Origin: an uncultured Duncaniella sp.
GTDB taxonomy: Bacteria > Bacteroidota > Bacteroidia > Bacteroidales > Muribaculaceae
Direction of reading: 5' to 3'
Length of the DNA stretch: 64,000 bases
NCBI GenBank assembly: GCA_910587165.1
Contig: CAJUKP010000003.1
Span: 27,296-91,295, forward strand
The position numbers and the translations under genes are program-made. Below are positions 24,814 to 33,194 of the stretch, piece after piece (within the stretch, counting starts at the first letter, position 1; each line of letters starts with the position of its first letter). The notes under the pieces were generated by a model. The model saw only the letters and a program-made list of their open reading frames with translations. It made no database searches and was not told the DNA's origin.

Positions 24814-26462
24814 AGCACACCTTTGCTTGATGGTAAGGAATAAGAGAACGGTTCCCGTCTGATGGCCATGCGTATCGCACGGGCCACTGCCTTGAAAACA
24901 CCTTCGATCAGATGATGGTTGTTGTCACCACGGGCCGAGATGTGAAGATTCGCCCTCAGGGCCGAGGCCAGCGAAGCGAAAAAGTGGGAGTACATCTCGG
25001 TCGGGGTGTCGCCCACCATCTCGCGGGTGAATGTGACATCCCATCGGAAATCAATGCGGCCGCCGAGGTCTATCAGGGCCATGGCCCGGCTCTCGTCCAT
25101 CGGAAGCACAAACCCATAGCGCTCTATACCTCTTTTGTCACCGAGGGCCATGCGCAGAGCATCGCCGAGCGCTATGGCCACATCCTCCATGGTGTGGTGC
25201 TCGTCCACCTCAAGATCGCCGCGGCACACCACATTGAGACGGAAGCCTCCGTGATGGGGCAGCTGGGATATCATGTGGTCGAAGAATTTCAATCCGGTGT
25301 CTATACGGCTCTCCGAGCTGTCGCCGTCAAGATCGACCTCGATCGAGATATCAGTCTCCGAAGTGTGCCTCTCCACACGGGCAAACCGGTCCGGGGCCGT
25401 GCGTTTACCTGGTAACCGGCCTCTGCTGTAGGCATCAAGGGCTGCTTTCAGCCTTCGGTTCTCGGCGGGAGTGCCTACGGTGATGCGTAGACATCCGCGG
25501 CATCCCGGCACCTTGTCGCGGTTGCGCACGAGTATGCCTGAACTGACGAGGTAGTCATAGAGCCCGTCGGCATCATCGACCTCCACAAGCAGGAAATTAG
25601 CATCGGAATGGTAGACCTTCCTCACAAATCCGTAATCTCCAATGATCCCTGACAGCCGGTCGCGCTCTGCCATGATCTCGTCCACATGGGCGGAGATATC
25701 GTCATCAAGACGTCTGAGCAGCTCCTTCTGTGTCGGGCCGTTGATATTGTAGGGATACTTCACGTTGGCCATGATTGCGGCTATGTCGGGATGGGCGAAA
25801 GCAAGTCCGATGCGGAGCCCGGCCAGTCCACGTGCCTTGGAGAAAGTGCGGAGCACTATGAGATTCGGATAGCGGGAGAGAAGAGGGAGTACAGACCCGT
25901 AAGGTGAGAAATCGACGTATGCCTCGTCGACGGCAACTATACCGTCAAATTCACGTGCCACACGCTCTATCTCAGCGGGCGGGACAGCAATTCCGGTGGG
26001 ATTGTTCGGCGAGCAGATCCATATCACCTTCGTATGGCCGTCGACAGCGGCGAGTATCCTGTCGGTCGGGAATGAGAGGTCACTCTCCGGCGCCACCTCG
26101 CGGTATTCGATGTCATTTATGGCCGCACTCACGGCATAGACACCGTAGGTCGGGTACATGGTCACGACATTATCGCGTCCGGGCATACAGAATATCCTGT
26201 ATATCAAATCAATCGCCTCATCGCTCCCGGCTCCGCCTATGAACACCCTGTCGGCACTGACACCCATCATGGTTCCGATACGCCTCTTCAGCTCCCGGTG
26301 GCGCGGATCAGGATAACGGTTCAACCCGGTGGTATAAGGGGATTCGTTAGCGTCCAGGAATGTATCTATATCGCCCCCCTTGAACTCATCCCGTGCCGTG
26401 GAATAGGGACTGAGCGCCAGAATGTTGGGACGCACATACTTGAGTGGTGAGTTATCTTCCAT
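24810..26462 (-). CDS. hisCB: HisC-HisB fusion: histidinol-phosphate aminotransferase / imidazoleglycerol-phosphate dehydratase
   Basis: One 550-residue chain carries two His enzymes. Residues 1 to about 345 are HisC: DANESPY (37-43), the PLP phosphate region GGAGSDEAI, PNNPTGIA (152-159), VDEAYVDF, and the PLP lysine Lys209 in TFSKARGLAGLRIGLAF. After a short basic linker (about 346-358), residues 360-550 are the dehydratase: RFARVERHTSETDI, FFDHM (393-397), VDEHHTMED (419-427), NNHHLIEGVFKA (514-525) and the terminal LPSSKGVL. The HAD phosphatase that usually precedes this dehydratase in Bacteroides and enterobacteria is missing, and there is no hisN gene in the operon. It overlaps hisD by 11 bp and hisH by 4 bp. 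The domains are intact by eye, so both activities are likely. An in-frame deletion between neighbouring hisC and hisB would explain it. Confidence 0.95.
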   Translation of the reverse strand: MEDNSPLKYVRPNILALSPYSTARDEFKGGDIDTFLDANESPYTTGLNRYPDPRHRELKRRIGTMMGVSADRVFIGGAGSDEAIDLIYRIFCMPGRDNVVTMYPTYGVYAVSAAINDIEYREVAPESDLSFPTDRILAAVDGHTKVIWICSPNNPTGIAVPPAEIERVAREFDGIVAVDEAYVDFSPYGSVLPLLSRYPNLIVLRTFSKARGLAGLRIGLAFAHPDIAAIMANVKYPYNINGPTQKELLRRLDDDISAHVDEIMAERDRLSGIIGDYGFVRKVYHSDANFLLVEVDDADGLYDYLVSSGILVRNRDKVPGCRGCLRITVGTPAENRRLKAALDAYSRGRLPGKRTAPDRFARVERHTSETDISIEVDLDGDSSESRIDTGLKFFDHMISQLPHHGGFRLNVVCRGDLEVDEHHTMEDVAIALGDALRMALGDKRGIERYGFVLPMDESRAMALIDLGGRIDFRWDVTFTREMVGDTPTEMYSHFFASLASALRANLHISARGDNNHHLIEGVFKAVARAIRMAIRREPFSYSLPSSKGVL

Positions 26463-27738
26463 AATCGTTCAATCTTACTGTTACTGCCGCCGCATGGGCA
26501 TCGAGCCCTTCGGCGCGGGCCATTGCGGTGACCACCGGGGCCAGCGCGGCCAACCCCTCGCGGCTAAGTTCCTGATAAGTGATCTTGCGCATGAAGCTGT
26601 CGAGATTGACACCGCTCACAGCCCGCGCCCATCCTCCGGTCGGGAGTGTATGGTTGGTACCTGAAGCGTAATCGCCCGCGCTTTCCGGCGAATAGGGTCC
26701 GATGAACACACTTCCGGCGGCCGTGATCTGCATGGCCACCTCGCGGGGTCGCTCCATGTTGATGATGAGATGTTCGGCGGCATAACGGTTGGCGAACTCT
26801 ATGGCCTCACCACGGGTGCGGGTCACGATCATACGGCTTCTGGACAGCGAGCGCTCCACCGACTCGGCCCGGCCGAGCAATCGTCTCTGCCTCTCGATCT
26901 CCACAGCCACCCTCGCGGGTAGTTCAGGCGAATCAGTCACCAGCATAGCCTGGCTGTCGGGGCCATGCTCGGCCTGCGAAAGCATATCCGAAGCGATGAA
27001 AGCCGGATGAGCCGATGCATCCGCAAGCACCATCACCTCGCTCGGCCCTGCCGGCATATCAATGGCAGTGACAGCTGACACGAGTTGTTTGGCCTTGGTG
27101 ACAAACCTGTTTCCGGGACCGAATATCTTGTCGACTTTCGCCACCGTGGAAGTACCAAAGGCCATGGCGGCCACAGCCTGGGCGCCCCCGACCTTGTATA
27201 TGGTAGTTATCCCGGCCTCCCTGGCGGCATAGAGAATCTCGGGAGCAATAGGATTATGGCCGCTCTGAGGAGTGCACATCACAACCTCGCGGCAACCCGC
27301 GATGGCTGCCGGAATCCCGAGCATCAGCACTGTCGAGAAGAGCGGAGCGCGACCGCCAGGAATATACAACCCTACCGAGCGCAACGGCACCTGCCGCTGT
27401 TCGCATACCACTCCGGGGATAGACTCCACCCTGACCGGAGCTGAGCGCTGCGCTTCATGGAAGAGACGTATCTGCGCGGCGGCGGCTCTGATGGCCGAAG
27501 CAGTCCCGCTGTCCACACGTGAGATACCCTCATCCATCTCCTCACGGGTCACCGTCAGGCTCTCCGGCGAGGCTCCGTCAAATTTCAGGGCATATTCCCT
27601 GAGCGCCTCGTCACCCCGGCGGCCCACATCGGCCACGATACGCTCCACAGCGGCCGTCACCTCGGGATCATCCTCGGGAATATTACGGGCACACAGGCGG
27701 TCATAGTCCGCCGGCGACGGATATAATACCGTTTCCAT
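26452..27738 (-). CDS. hisD: Histidinol dehydrogenase
   Basis: This enzyme does the last two oxidation steps, from L-histidinol to L-histidine, using NAD and zinc. Family motifs seen are VGLYIPGGRAPLFSTVLM, the GGAQAVAAMAFGT loop, KIFGPGNRFVTKAKQLV and DMPAGPSEVMVLAD, followed by DMLSQAEHGPDSQAML and the GTNHTLPTGGWAR block. The start is set at ATG 27738, giving 428 residues and a TGATG junction with hisG. A GTG one codon upstream (27741) is the alternative. It overlaps the hisCB start by 11 bp. Confidence 0.97.
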   Translation of the reverse strand: METVLYPSPADYDRLCARNIPEDDPEVTAAVERIVADVGRRGDEALREYALKFDGASPESLTVTREEMDEGISRVDSGTASAIRAAAAQIRLFHEAQRSAPVRVESIPGVVCEQRQVPLRSVGLYIPGGRAPLFSTVLMLGIPAAIAGCREVVMCTPQSGHNPIAPEILYAAREAGITTIYKVGGAQAVAAMAFGTSTVAKVDKIFGPGNRFVTKAKQLVSAVTAIDMPAGPSEVMVLADASAHPAFIASDMLSQAEHGPDSQAMLVTDSPELPARVAVEIERQRRLLGRAESVERSLSRSRMIVTRTRGEAIEFANRYAAEHLIINMERPREVAMQITAAGSVFIGPYSPESAGDYASGTNHTLPTGGWARAVSGVNLDSFMRKITYQELSREGLAALAPVVTAMARAEGLDAHAAAVTVRLNDYGR

Positions 27739-28589
27739 CACTTCACAATATTTTCAAGGTTAAGCACAAGTATATCCTCAGCCCCTATCACCTTCAGCTG
27801 TTCTATCTTCTCCCAAAGCACCTCCTCGGGCACTACAGCGTGAAGCGAGAACCATCCCGGCTCGGCCAACGGAAGCAGCGTGGGGCTCTTCATGGCAGGA
27901 AGGAGCGCGACCGCCGCATCCACCGCGTCCTGAGGGATATTCATCAGCAGATATTTCATGCCACGGCTGGCAAGTATGGACCGGAGACGGAATTTCAGCT
28001 TTTCAAGTCCGGCGCTCTTCTCTCCGTCAAGCCCCGGACGGGCTATGAGCACAGCTTCGGAAAAGAACACCTGCTCCACCTCTCTGAGACCATTCTGAAT
28101 CAGTGTGCCGCCCGACGAGACGATATCGAATATCGCATCGGCCATACCTACCGCGGGAGCGATCTCCACCGACCCGGCTATCTCATGAATCTCCGCCTCT
28201 ATGCCGGCTGTTTTCAGATAATCGCCGAGTATCACGGGATATGAAGTGGCTATCCTGCGTCCGTTGAGCCATGACGGGCCGGAATAATCCTCACCCTTGG
28301 GAACCGCAATGGATATGCGGCAGGCCCCGAACCCGAGGCGCATCACCTCAACGACAGACTGACCCTTCTCGGCCACCTCGTTCAGTCCGACTATGCCGAT
28401 GTCGGCCACACCCATGGCGACCGCCTGGGGAATATCATCGTCACGAAGGAAAAGTATCTCCATCGGGAAACCCTTTGCCCGGGAGACAAGGCTCCTGCTG
28501 CCCGAGGCCGCATATATGCCGGCATCTGCCAGAAGACTCATGCTCTCATCGTTCAACCGGCCCTTCGACTGTATGGCTATCTTTAACAT
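27738..28589 (-). CDS. hisG: ATP phosphoribosyltransferase
   Basis: HisG makes the first committed step, joining ATP to PRPP. It is the long form (283 residues) that does not need HisZ. The start MLKIAIQSKGRLNDESM at 28589 is chosen over the open frame to 28652, because the promoter at 28618-28649 lies inside that extension. DDIPQAVAMGVADIGIVG and MADAIFDIVSSGGTLIQNGL are the substrate-binding blocks. The C-terminal ACT-like regulatory region (about 210-283, MKYLLMNIPQDAVDAAVALLPAMKSPTL) supports feedback by histidine. It is the first gene of the operon. Confidence 0.97.
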   Translation of the reverse strand: MLKIAIQSKGRLNDESMSLLADAGIYAASGSRSLVSRAKGFPMEILFLRDDDIPQAVAMGVADIGIVGLNEVAEKGQSVVEVMRLGFGACRISIAVPKGEDYSGPSWLNGRRIATSYPVILGDYLKTAGIEAEIHEIAGSVEIAPAVGMADAIFDIVSSGGTLIQNGLREVEQVFFSEAVLIARPGLDGEKSAGLEKLKFRLRSILASRGMKYLLMNIPQDAVDAAVALLPAMKSPTLLPLAEPGWFSLHAVVPEEVLWEKIEQLKVIGAEDILVLNLENIVK

Positions 28590-28617
28590 ATTGCTCTTAT
28601 TGGAAACGTTCAAATTG

Positions 28618-28649
28618 CAAAAGTAAACAAATACATCCCAAATTCCAAA
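28618..28649 (-). promoter_or_regulatory. his operon promoter
   Basis: The minus strand has a perfect -33 TTTG (28646-28649), a 20 bp spacer and a perfect -7 TACTTTTG (28618-28625). The RNA start is near 28611, only about 22 nt before the hisG ATG. That leaves no room for a leader peptide or T-box attenuator. Confidence 0.8.
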
Positions 28650-28680
28650 CAATAGTCACCAATTTATCTAAAATTAAAAA

Positions 28681-28697
28681 ATTTTGGTCACCAAAAT
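28681..28697. promoter_or_regulatory. Palindromic operator candidate between hisG and the pectate-lyase-like gene
   Basis: ATTTTGGTCACCAAAAT is a perfect 17 bp palindrome with one central base. A partial second copy (AGTCACCAATTT) lies at 28654-28665. The pair sits just upstream of the hisG -33 box and about 105-145 bp upstream of the divergent gene's -7 box. It looks like a dimeric repressor or activator site; which gene it serves is not clear. Confidence 0.45.
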
Positions 28698-28801
28698 AAT
28701 ATGACGGCAGATGTCTTTATAGCTTTCATTATTGTTTCGCAATTTATTTTCCGGGTGTTTCATTTTACAGCATCTTTATTTTATTTTTCAAAAAATTTGG
28801 T

Positions 28802-28809
28802 TACCTTTG
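28802..28809 (+). promoter_or_regulatory. -7 box of the pectate-lyase-like gene
   Basis: TACCTTTG fits TAnnTTTG. The region 19-20 bp upstream is T-rich (TTTT) rather than TTTG. The RNA start is near 28816, about 38 nt before the ATG. Confidence 0.5.
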
Positions 28810-28853
28810 CGAAAGTTCGCTAATACAATATCCATATTCAACACCTTAGATCT

Positions 28854-31517
28854 ATGCGAAAACTAATTAGTAATCTGTTGTTGTGCTCAGCTGTAGCTGC
28901 ATCTGCACAGAACATCGACTTCGACTTCCCGAACCGAAACACATCGGAAGTCACGGAGCCAAACTACATAGCTTGGCCGGTCAACCGTGTGGAAAGCGAG
29001 TCAAAAACCTTCGACAACGGTATGACCATTACCGTGAGCGGAGAAGGAAATGCCAACGGTGTGGGCTCGAACTGGAATAAACAGACCGTCCAGTCAGGAC
29101 TCAAACTCTTCGGCGACGGCGTTCTCGCCTGTATCCTCGAAGGAGGCAACCTTGTGAAAGTCACCGAAGGAAGCACCGCTCTGGTGCTCACCATCGAAGG
29201 TATGACTCCCGGACATCACTCGCTGATCGCCTACCACCACAACACCGACAAGAAACAGATCCTCCCGCCGGTGGATGTCGAGGTGGACGGCGTGGTGAAA
29301 GTGGCCGGGGCGCTATATTCCACCAACAAGGAAGATCTTAAGAAATCAGACGTAGGCAGCTCATTCGTTGAATTTGATGTCACAGAAGGAAAGCCGGTCG
29401 TGATACGTTACATCTCCCGCCCCGAAGCAGGAGTGGAATACACCACGACAAGCGTTATGCTCTGCGGACTCGAGTTTGACGCCAACCCCTACGGCATAAT
29501 GGACGAGCTGCCGTCCAACCACGACTTCCATGTCGATGCCGACAACGGCATCCTCCCCTTCTCTTGGAAGGGAGCCGACATCGCGGTGAGCCACAAGCTC
29601 GTCTACGGCACAGACTCGCTCACAGTGGCCAACTCACAGACTTATAACTACGAAGGCGAGACTACGGCATTCGAAGTCTCAGGCCTCACTCCCCTCGAAC
29701 GATATTGGTGGAGAGTGGACGAAGTTGACGCCGATGGCAATGTCCACAAAGGTAATGTCATGACCTTCCAGGTGCGCCGCAAGGCCTTCCCCGGAGCCGA
29801 GGGCTACGGACGTTTCGCCATCGGCGGACGCGGCGGACAGGTGTATCACGTGACATCTCTCGAGGACGATGCCGAACTCCCCGGCACTCTCCGCTATGGC
29901 ATCCAGAAAGTGAAAGGCCCGCGCACCATCGTGTTTGATGTGGCCGGAGTCATCACCCTCAAGGAGCGTCTCGTGGTGAGTGACAAATTTGTCACCATCG
30001 CCGGACAGACCGCCCCCGGAAAGGGTATCCTGCTCCGCGGCAAAGCTTTCGGTATGCAGAACGATGGCATCACACGCTTCATGCGCCTCTATCTCGGCGG
30101 TGCCGATGAATGGAACAACTCGATGGGCGGAAATCCCAACACCTCCGACGGTATGGGCATGACCGGCAACGACCACTCCATCATGGACCACTGCTCGATA
30201 GCATGGACCATCGACGAAGGCTTCTCCTCACGCGGTGCCAAGACCATGACTCTCCAGCGCACCATCATCAGCGAGGCCCTCAACCATGCCGGCCACGCCA
30301 CACAGTTCGAACAGCAGGGACACCACGTCAACCATGGCTATGCCGCGACTATCGGCGGCGGCGAGATGGGAAGCCAGGTGGGTACATACCACCACAACCT
30401 CCTGGCACATTGCGAAGGCCGCAACTGGAGCCTCTCGGGAGGTCTTGACGGAGCCGGATTCTATGACGGCCACCACGACATATTCAACAACGTGGTCTAC
30501 AACTGGGGAGGCCGCGCCACCGACGGAGGCACCCATGAGCTGAACTTCCACAACAACTACTATAAGATGGGCCCCGCCACAACCCAGAAATATCTGCTCC
30601 GCCATCAGTTCGAGGGTGTGGGCAAAGGCACTCAGCGCGCATACGTGGGCGGAAACATCCGTGAGGAGAAGGACGGTTCAAAAACCTACGACGAGGAAAA
30701 CTCGACCTACCGCTACACCCTGTCAAACGGCCAGGTTCTTGACTGGGAACCCTGGAATCCCGAACCCTTCTTCCCCAGCTATGCCACAGTCGAGACAGCC
30801 GAGGCCGCTTTCAAGAACGTGCTTTCCGACGTGGGTTGCAATATGCCCCTTATCCTCAACCACGACTCACGTGTGATCAACGAGACTCTCAACGGCACCA
30901 CCTCAACCGTCGGACGCTACACCGGCAAGAAAGGTCTCCCCGACTGTGAGAGCGATGCCGGCGGATATGCCTCCCTCGACATCGAGGAAGCCTCACGCGA
31001 GGAAGGATGGGACTCTGACTTCGACGGTATCCCCGACTGGTTTGAGGAACTCGCCGACACAGATCCCAACACCCCCAATAACAACGACGACCGCGACGGC
31101 GACTTCTACACCGACCTCGAGGAGTATCTCGCATGGGTGGCAGCCCCCAACTTCACCATCGAGAGCGCTACCGAGATTCCTCTGAACCTCTACTTCGCCG
31201 GCTACAAGACCCCCTCATACGAGGTGGCTGAATGTCCGGAAGGCATCACTGCCTCGATAGCCAACGGAGTCCTCACCGTCACCCCCACCGCATCCGCTGC
31301 CAAGATGGGCACCGTGAAGGTCAAAGCCTCCGAAGATGGCATCAGCCTGGTGCGCGACTTCCACATCGGCTATCCTCTCGGCACAAGCGGTATATTCGAG
31401 CTCCCCGCCGACAGCAATGAGGACGACGCTCCTCTCTTTGACCTGCTCGGCCGCCGTGTGCTCAATCCCACACCCGGCATCTACGTCCGCAAGGGTGAGA
31501 AGGTGATCATCCGCTGA
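28854..31517 (+). CDS. Secreted pectate-lyase-like protein
   Basis: This 887-residue exported protein probably cleaves pectin or a related polyuronate. The signal peptide ends around ASAQN (residue 19). An N-terminal beta-rich domain (to about 210) is followed by a fibronectin-III-like domain (about 215-305, ending in LERYWWRVDEVDADG). A right-handed beta-helix then starts at FPGAEGYGRFAIGGRGGQVYHVT, the opening of family PL1/pectate-trisaccharide-lyase-like proteins, and contains DHSIMDHCSIAWTIDEGFS. An aspartate-rich DSDFDGIPDWFEELADTDPN segment may bind calcium, as in type 3 repeats. The tail LFDLLGRRVLNPTPGIYV...KVIIR resembles a T9SS sorting signal. It is a single-gene unit and is not part of a visible PUL. 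Confidence 0.88.
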   Translation: MRKLISNLLLCSAVAASAQNIDFDFPNRNTSEVTEPNYIAWPVNRVESESKTFDNGMTITVSGEGNANGVGSNWNKQTVQSGLKLFGDGVLACILEGGNLVKVTEGSTALVLTIEGMTPGHHSLIAYHHNTDKKQILPPVDVEVDGVVKVAGALYSTNKEDLKKSDVGSSFVEFDVTEGKPVVIRYISRPEAGVEYTTTSVMLCGLEFDANPYGIMDELPSNHDFHVDADNGILPFSWKGADIAVSHKLVYGTDSLTVANSQTYNYEGETTAFEVSGLTPLERYWWRVDEVDADGNVHKGNVMTFQVRRKAFPGAEGYGRFAIGGRGGQVYHVTSLEDDAELPGTLRYGIQKVKGPRTIVFDVAGVITLKERLVVSDKFVTIAGQTAPGKGILLRGKAFGMQNDGITRFMRLYLGGADEWNNSMGGNPNTSDGMGMTGNDHSIMDHCSIAWTIDEGFSSRGAKTMTLQRTIISEALNHAGHATQFEQQGHHVNHGYAATIGGGEMGSQVGTYHHNLLAHCEGRNWSLSGGLDGAGFYDGHHDIFNNVVYNWGGRATDGGTHELNFHNNYYKMGPATTQKYLLRHQFEGVGKGTQRAYVGGNIREEKDGSKTYDEENSTYRYTLSNGQVLDWEPWNPEPFFPSYATVETAEAAFKNVLSDVGCNMPLILNHDSRVINETLNGTTSTVGRYTGKKGLPDCESDAGGYASLDIEEASREEGWDSDFDGIPDWFEELADTDPNTPNNNDDRDGDFYTDLEEYLAWVAAPNFTIESATEIPLNLYFAGYKTPSYEVAECPEGITASIANGVLTVTPTASAAKMGTVKVKASEDGISLVRDFHIGYPLGTSGIFELPADSNEDDAPLFDLLGRRVLNPTPGIYVRKGEKVIIR

Positions 31518-31546
31518 ACCGCCGCATAAGCCATAACATACAGTTA

Positions 31547-31590
31547 TCCCCCGGAGCAGGATTCATATTCCGCTCCGGGGGATTCTCTTA
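31547..31590 (+). terminator. Terminator after the pectate-lyase-like gene
   Basis: ATCCCCCGGAGC (31547-31558) pairs perfectly with GCTCCGGGGGAT (31573-31584) and is followed by TCTCTT. Confidence 0.8.
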
Positions 31591-31609
31591 TGAGGTTGTT
31601 TTCAGATCA

Positions 31610-32020
31610 TCACTGGCCGGGGGCACCGTCGATCAGATCCTTCAGAGTCTTCATCTTGCCGACCTGGACATCCACTCCCTTCTGAAGCTCCTCCTCGGGA
31701 GCACCCATGAATTTGTTGAGAGCGGTCATGAATCCCATCAGAGCCTTGCTGACATTGGCTTTGTCCTCCTCATCGAGCACATAGTCCCTGAAAGGTTTCA
31801 TCTCCTTGGTCATATTCTCCATGAGAGGGTTGAGCGGCTCAAAAGCCTTCTCAAGCATGGTGGGATCGGAAATGTCGTTGGTCACGGCAGCGTATGCATC
31901 AAAGCCGGCACAGATTTTGCCTACACACTCCTTGCCCGTCTTGGGGGCACCGAACTGAGCCCGGGCGGGGACAGCGAACGCCGTCAGCATCACCACAAGC
32001 ATAAACAGGATTTTTTTCAT
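31610..32020 (-). CDS. Small secreted protein of unknown function
   Basis: This is a 136-residue exported protein with a clear signal peptide (MKKILFMLVVMLTAFAVPARA). The mature part is short, charged and helical, with two Cys (in GKECVGKICAG) that could form a disulfide. I do not recognise the family. It starts 37 bp beyond the hairpin following ilvC and runs in the same direction. No promoter was found in the short gap, so it may be read from ilvC by incomplete termination. Confidence 0.72.
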   Translation of the reverse strand: MKKILFMLVVMLTAFAVPARAQFGAPKTGKECVGKICAGFDAYAAVTNDISDPTMLEKAFEPLNPLMENMTKEMKPFRDYVLDEEDKANVSKALMGFMTALNKFMGAPEEELQKGVDVQVGKMKTLKDLIDGAPGQ

Positions 32021-32056
32021 TGGTATTGGTATTTTATAGATTGGTTTACAGAATAA

Positions 32057-32092
32057 CCGCCCGCACTTGTCGATGAAATATGGTGCGGGCGG
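32057..32092 (-). terminator. Hairpin terminator after ilvC
   Basis: CCGCCCGCAC (32057-32066) pairs perfectly with GTGCGGGCGG (32083-32092), 28 bp past the ilvC stop. The T-run on the minus strand (TTATTCT) is short. Confidence 0.65.
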
Positions 32093-32119
32093 ATGTCATA
32101 TCTGAGAGAAGGTTTCTTA

Positions 32120-33163
32120 TCAGCAATTCTCGGGACGGAGAGTGCGGACTACGGCACCGGTGCGCCACATCTCGCTCTCACGGAGAGCCTTGAGTTCCTC
32201 CTCAAGTTTCTCGCGGTAGTCGGGCTGAGTATTGGAGTCGATGGAGCGCTGGGCCTCACGACCTGTCTTCACGCTCTCATAGAGATCACGCACCACGGGC
32301 TTGATGGCATCGTGGAACGGACCCATCCAGTCAAGAGCTCCACGCTGGGCTGTGGTGGAACAGTTGGCATACATCCAGTCCATGCCCTTTGCAGCAAAGA
32401 GGGGCATGAGCGACTGTGTGAGCTCCTCGACAGTCTCGTTGAAGGCCTCGGAGGGAGTATGTCCATTCTCGCGGAGCACTTCATACTGGGCGAGAAGAAG
32501 ACCCTGGATGGCACCCATGAGCGAACCGCGCTCGCCTGTGAGGTCGCTGACAGCCTCACGCTGGAATGTGGTCTCGAAAAGGTAGCCGGAACCGATACCT
32601 ATGCCGAGGGCGAGAGTGCGGTCGAGAGCACGGCCTGTGGCATCCTGATATACGGCGTATGAGGAATTGGTGCCCTTGCCCTCCTTGAAGAGCACGCGGA
32701 GCATGGTGCCCGAACCCTTGGGAGCCACCATGATCACGTCGACATCGGCAGGAGGCACCACACCGGTACGGTCGCTCCAGTTGATGGCGAAGCCATGGCT
32801 GAAGTAGAGAGCCTTGCCGGGTGTGAGATGTTTCTTGATGACAGGCCACTGTGAGATAACGGCTGCGTCGCTGAGCAGACACATGATGATGGTGCCACGC
32901 TCACAAGCCTCCTCGATGGAGAAGAGAGTCTCACCGGGCACCCATCCGTCGGCCACAGCCTTGTCGTATGTCTTGCCCTCACGCTGGCCAACGATCACGT
33001 TGAAGCCATTGTCGCGGAGGTCGAGACCCTGGCCGGGGCCCTGGACGCCATAGCCTATCACTGCGATTGTCTCATCCTTGAGTACTTCACGAGCTTTCTC
33101 GAGGGGGAATTCCTCACGGGTAACGACGGTCTCTTCAACGCCGCCGAAGTTAAGTTTTGCCAT
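32120..33163 (-). CDS. ilvC: Ketol-acid reductoisomerase
   Basis: IlvC converts acetolactate or acetohydroxybutyrate to the dihydroxy acid using NAD(P)H and magnesium, in isoleucine/valine/leucine synthesis. The 347 residues contain the Rossmann motif VIGYGVQGPGQGLDLRDNGFNVIVGQREG, VAPKGSGTMLR, and the acid/metal region DLTGERGSLMGAIQGL with EAFNETVEELTQ. This is a class I-length enzyme of the Bacteroidetes type. It is the last gene of the ilv unit, 31 bp after the thioesterase gene. Confidence 0.97.
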   Translation of the reverse strand: MAKLNFGGVEETVVTREEFPLEKAREVLKDETIAVIGYGVQGPGQGLDLRDNGFNVIVGQREGKTYDKAVADGWVPGETLFSIEEACERGTIIMCLLSDAAVISQWPVIKKHLTPGKALYFSHGFAINWSDRTGVVPPADVDVIMVAPKGSGTMLRVLFKEGKGTNSSYAVYQDATGRALDRTLALGIGIGSGYLFETTFQREAVSDLTGERGSLMGAIQGLLLAQYEVLRENGHTPSEAFNETVEELTQSLMPLFAAKGMDWMYANCSTTAQRGALDWMGPFHDAIKPVVRDLYESVKTGREAQRSIDSNTQPDYREKLEEELKALRESEMWRTGAVVRTLRPENC

Positions 33164-33194
33164 AATTTAAAAAATTATATTATGCGTTAGTGAA

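Noticed and set aside
28590..28617. his leader peptide or T-box attenuator
   Set aside because: The mapped-by-consensus RNA start leaves only about 22 nt before hisG; there is no His-rich short frame or alternative hairpin.
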